The position numbers and the translations under genes are program-made. 40,266 nt of DNA from the NCBI GenBank assembly GCA_019311105.1, contig JAFDDA010000029.1, positions 1 to 40,266 on the forward strand, given 5' to 3'. The notes beneath the pieces were generated by a model. The model did not search any database, was not told the DNA's origin, and saw nothing but the letters and a program-made list of their open reading frames with translations. Source of the DNA: Deltaproteobacteria bacterium. GTDB taxonomy: Bacteria; Myxococcota_A; UBA9160; JAFDDA01. Below are positions 39,334 through 40,266 of this stretch, one piece after another; position 1 is the first letter of the stretch, and each line of letters opens with the position of its first letter.

Positions 39334-40125
39334 TCAGTACCCCGCGGGCGCGTTCACCACGACGTAGGTCGTGCTGCCCGCCGTGTAGCTGCGCTGATAC
39401 CAGGTGCTCGCGCACTGGGTGTAGGTCACGTTGCCCACCACCACCGTCGTCGTCTGGCAGCTGAGCGCCCGGAAGGCGGTCACGGTGAGCGCGGCGCCCA
39501 TCGCGTACTTCCAGCGGTCTTCGTACCACTCGGAGTGGCTGTGGTAGCCGTACTCGTCCCAGTTGTCTTGCGCGAACTCCTGGCGGTTGTCCATACGGTC
39601 GCTGACGTTGTCCTGGCGCTTGTCCAAACGGTCCTGGCGACCGGTCTGGCGGTTGTCCGTACGGTCCTGGCGCTCGGTCTGGCGGTTGTCCGTACGGTCC
39701 TGGCGCCCGGTCTGGCGGTCGCCAGCCCCCGGCCGCTCGGAGGGACGCGTGCCTGCGTTCGGACGTGTGCCGGTGCTCGGGCGCGTGCTCGGCCGTGTGC
39801 TCGGGCGCGTGCTCGGCCGTGTGCTCGGGCGCGTGCTCGGCCGGCCGCCGAACCCGCCACCACCGCCCCGGCCGCCGCCGAAGCCGCCGCCTCGATTCAT
39901 GGAGCCTCGGCTGGCCGAGCCCCCACGGTTGATGTTCGGGCGGCTGTACCCGCCGCCGCGGCTCATTCCACCGCCGCCGCCGCGGCTCATTCCGCCACCG
40001 CCTCGCCCACCACCGCCGCGGCCGCCACCGCCGCGACCGCGCGCGGACACGTCGGCTGCGAGCACGCCGAAGGCCAGAAGCACGCCGATGCCGACGAGAG
40101 CACGGAAGAATCGGGAGCGCTTCAT
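39334..40125 (-). CDS. Exported repeat-rich protein (Gly/Arg, RPST and RQDRTDN repeats)
   Basis: A 263-residue secreted protein. The signal peptide is MKRSRFFRALVGIGVLLAFG then VLAADVSARG. The mature part has three low-complexity zones: Gly/Arg/Met repeats (GRGGGGRGGGG, MSRGGGGG), six RPST tetrapeptides, and about two and a half copies of DNRQTGRQDRT. A folded-looking C-terminal domain of about 70 residues follows: EWYEDRWKYAMGAALTVTAF, CQTTTVVVGNVTYTQCASTW (two Cys that may form a disulfide) and YQRSYTAGSTTYVVVNAPAG. Similar C-terminal domains occur in secreted proteins beside DUF2092 genes. The ATG overlaps the previous stop (ATGA) and has GGAG eight bases upstream. A surface or envelope role is inferred. 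Confidence 0.85.
   Translation of the reverse strand: MKRSRFFRALVGIGVLLAFGVLAADVSARGRGGGGRGGGGRGGGGMSRGGGGGMSRGGGYSRPNINRGGSASRGSMNRGGGFGGGRGGGGGFGGRPSTRPSTRPSTRPSTRPSTRPSTGTRPNAGTRPSERPGAGDRQTGRQDRTDNRQTERQDRTDNRQTGRQDRLDKRQDNVSDRMDNRQEFAQDNWDEYGYHSHSEWYEDRWKYAMGAALTVTAFRALSCQTTTVVVGNVTYTQCASTWYQRSYTAGSTTYVVVNAPAGY
39643..39719. repeat. 33-bp in-frame tandem repeat encoding the RQDRTDN zone
   Basis: Two units, 39643-39675 and 39676-39708, nearly identical, plus a partial third to 39719. Each encodes 11 residues of the Gln/Arg/Asp-rich zone (DNRQTGRQDRT-like). Confidence 0.85.
39772..39843. repeat. 12-bp in-frame tandem repeat encoding six RPST units
   Basis: Six consecutive 12-bp units, each encoding Arg-Pro-Ser-Thr on the minus strand. 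They alternate between two spellings, so the array also reads as a 24-bp repeat (39781-39804, 39805-39828), which suggests expansion by doubling. Copy number is likely variable between strains. Confidence 0.9.
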
Positions 40126-40266
40126 CGGATGGACTCCTCTCGCTTGATCTCAAGCGCGGCACGCATGGGGATCCGTTCCGCCCCGTCGGGCGGCTCGTAC
40201 ACGAACAGGGAGTCCTCCGCCTCGGGCTCGAAGCTCCACGCCGTGATGTCGGCCCGGAACTGCGGC
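40122..40266 (-). CDS. DUF2092-like protein, C-terminal end (cut by window edge)
   Basis: Only the last 47 codons are present: PQFRADITAWSFEPEAEDSL, FVYEPPDGAERIP and the end IKREESIR. The Q-F-x-A-D/x-x-x-W...F-x-Y/F-x-P-P-x-G-A pattern is typical of the C-terminus of DUF2092 proteins, predicted exported proteins with a LolA/LppX-like fold. Its stop overlaps the ATG of the repeat-rich secreted protein (ATGA), so the two form a coupled pair. The N-terminus lies beyond base 40266. Confidence 0.55.
   Translation of the reverse strand, partial: PQFRADITAWSFEPEAEDSLFVYEPPDGAERIPMRAALEIKREESIR

Noticed and set aside
39772..39843. Short periodic repeats as a possible origin or iteron array
   Set aside because: They are in frame within a secreted-protein gene and encode RPST peptides.
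1..40266. Prophage, insertion sequence, transposase, defence or biosynthetic (PKS/NRPS) genes
   Set aside because: None seen on either strand; the single ketosynthase-like trace is a 17-codon tail only.

Overview
The window is GC-rich (about two thirds or more G+C by eye) and gene-dense. Short spacings, stop/start overlaps (ATGA, GTGA, TTGA) and frequent GTG/TTG starts indicate a bacterial chromosome. Gene content (family III CoA-transferases, luciferase-like flavin/F420 monooxygenases, a KstD-like flavoprotein, an ETF, WS/DGAT acyltransferases, a very-long-chain acyl-CoA synthetase, an HTTM pair, a DUF4105 protein) suggests an uncultured lineage of the former Deltaproteobacteria such as Binatota or Myxococcota. 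That placement is inference; no rRNA or tRNA gene is present to test it.

Layout. 1-5925 (minus): a TetR-headed catabolic operon, read from high to low coordinates: TetR, KstD-like FAD dehydrogenase, luciferase-like monooxygenase, crotonase, a 99-residue unknown, EtfB, EtfA (cut by the window edge). Divergent from it (6035-8476) are two family III CoA-transferase genes, the second frameshifted. 8599-11677: a secreted GH106-like glycoside hydrolase divergent from an unknown protein. 11843-13708: three CBS-pair proteins in a row, the first fused to a DksA/TraR zinc finger. 13722-15839 (minus): TetR, a 3-ketodihydrosphingosine-reductase-like SDR and a methyltransferase. 15911-18350: a crotonase convergent with a long acyl-CoA dehydrogenase. 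18486-21784 (minus): a relic of a beta-ketoacyl synthase C-terminus, a cyclase-alpha/beta-hydrolase fusion, a membrane protein and a TetR. 21944-28504 (plus): WS/DGAT, acyl-CoA synthetase, WS/DGAT, alpha/beta hydrolase and a small membrane protein. 28539-30434: an ABC-F ATPase. 30424-40266 (minus): a frameshifted MFS transporter, a GT39-like glycosyltransferase, a luciferase-like oxidoreductase, a lipoprotein lipase overlapping a DUF4105 protein, a scarred gap, an HTTM pair, a repeat-rich secreted protein and the end of a DUF2092-like protein.

How it fits together. Most of the window serves acyl-CoA chemistry: activation, CoA transfer, dehydrogenation, hydration/isomerisation, electron removal through ETF, and storage as wax ester or triacylglycerol, with several TetR switches. 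The first operon looks like degradation of a cyclic or steroid-like substrate; the 21.9-27.8 kb cluster looks like neutral-lipid synthesis and turnover. The most unusual items are the CBS-CBS-DksA-finger fusion with its two CBS partners, a class III cyclase fused ahead of a membrane segment and an alpha/beta hydrolase, and tandem duplications placed on three separate translation-start regions.
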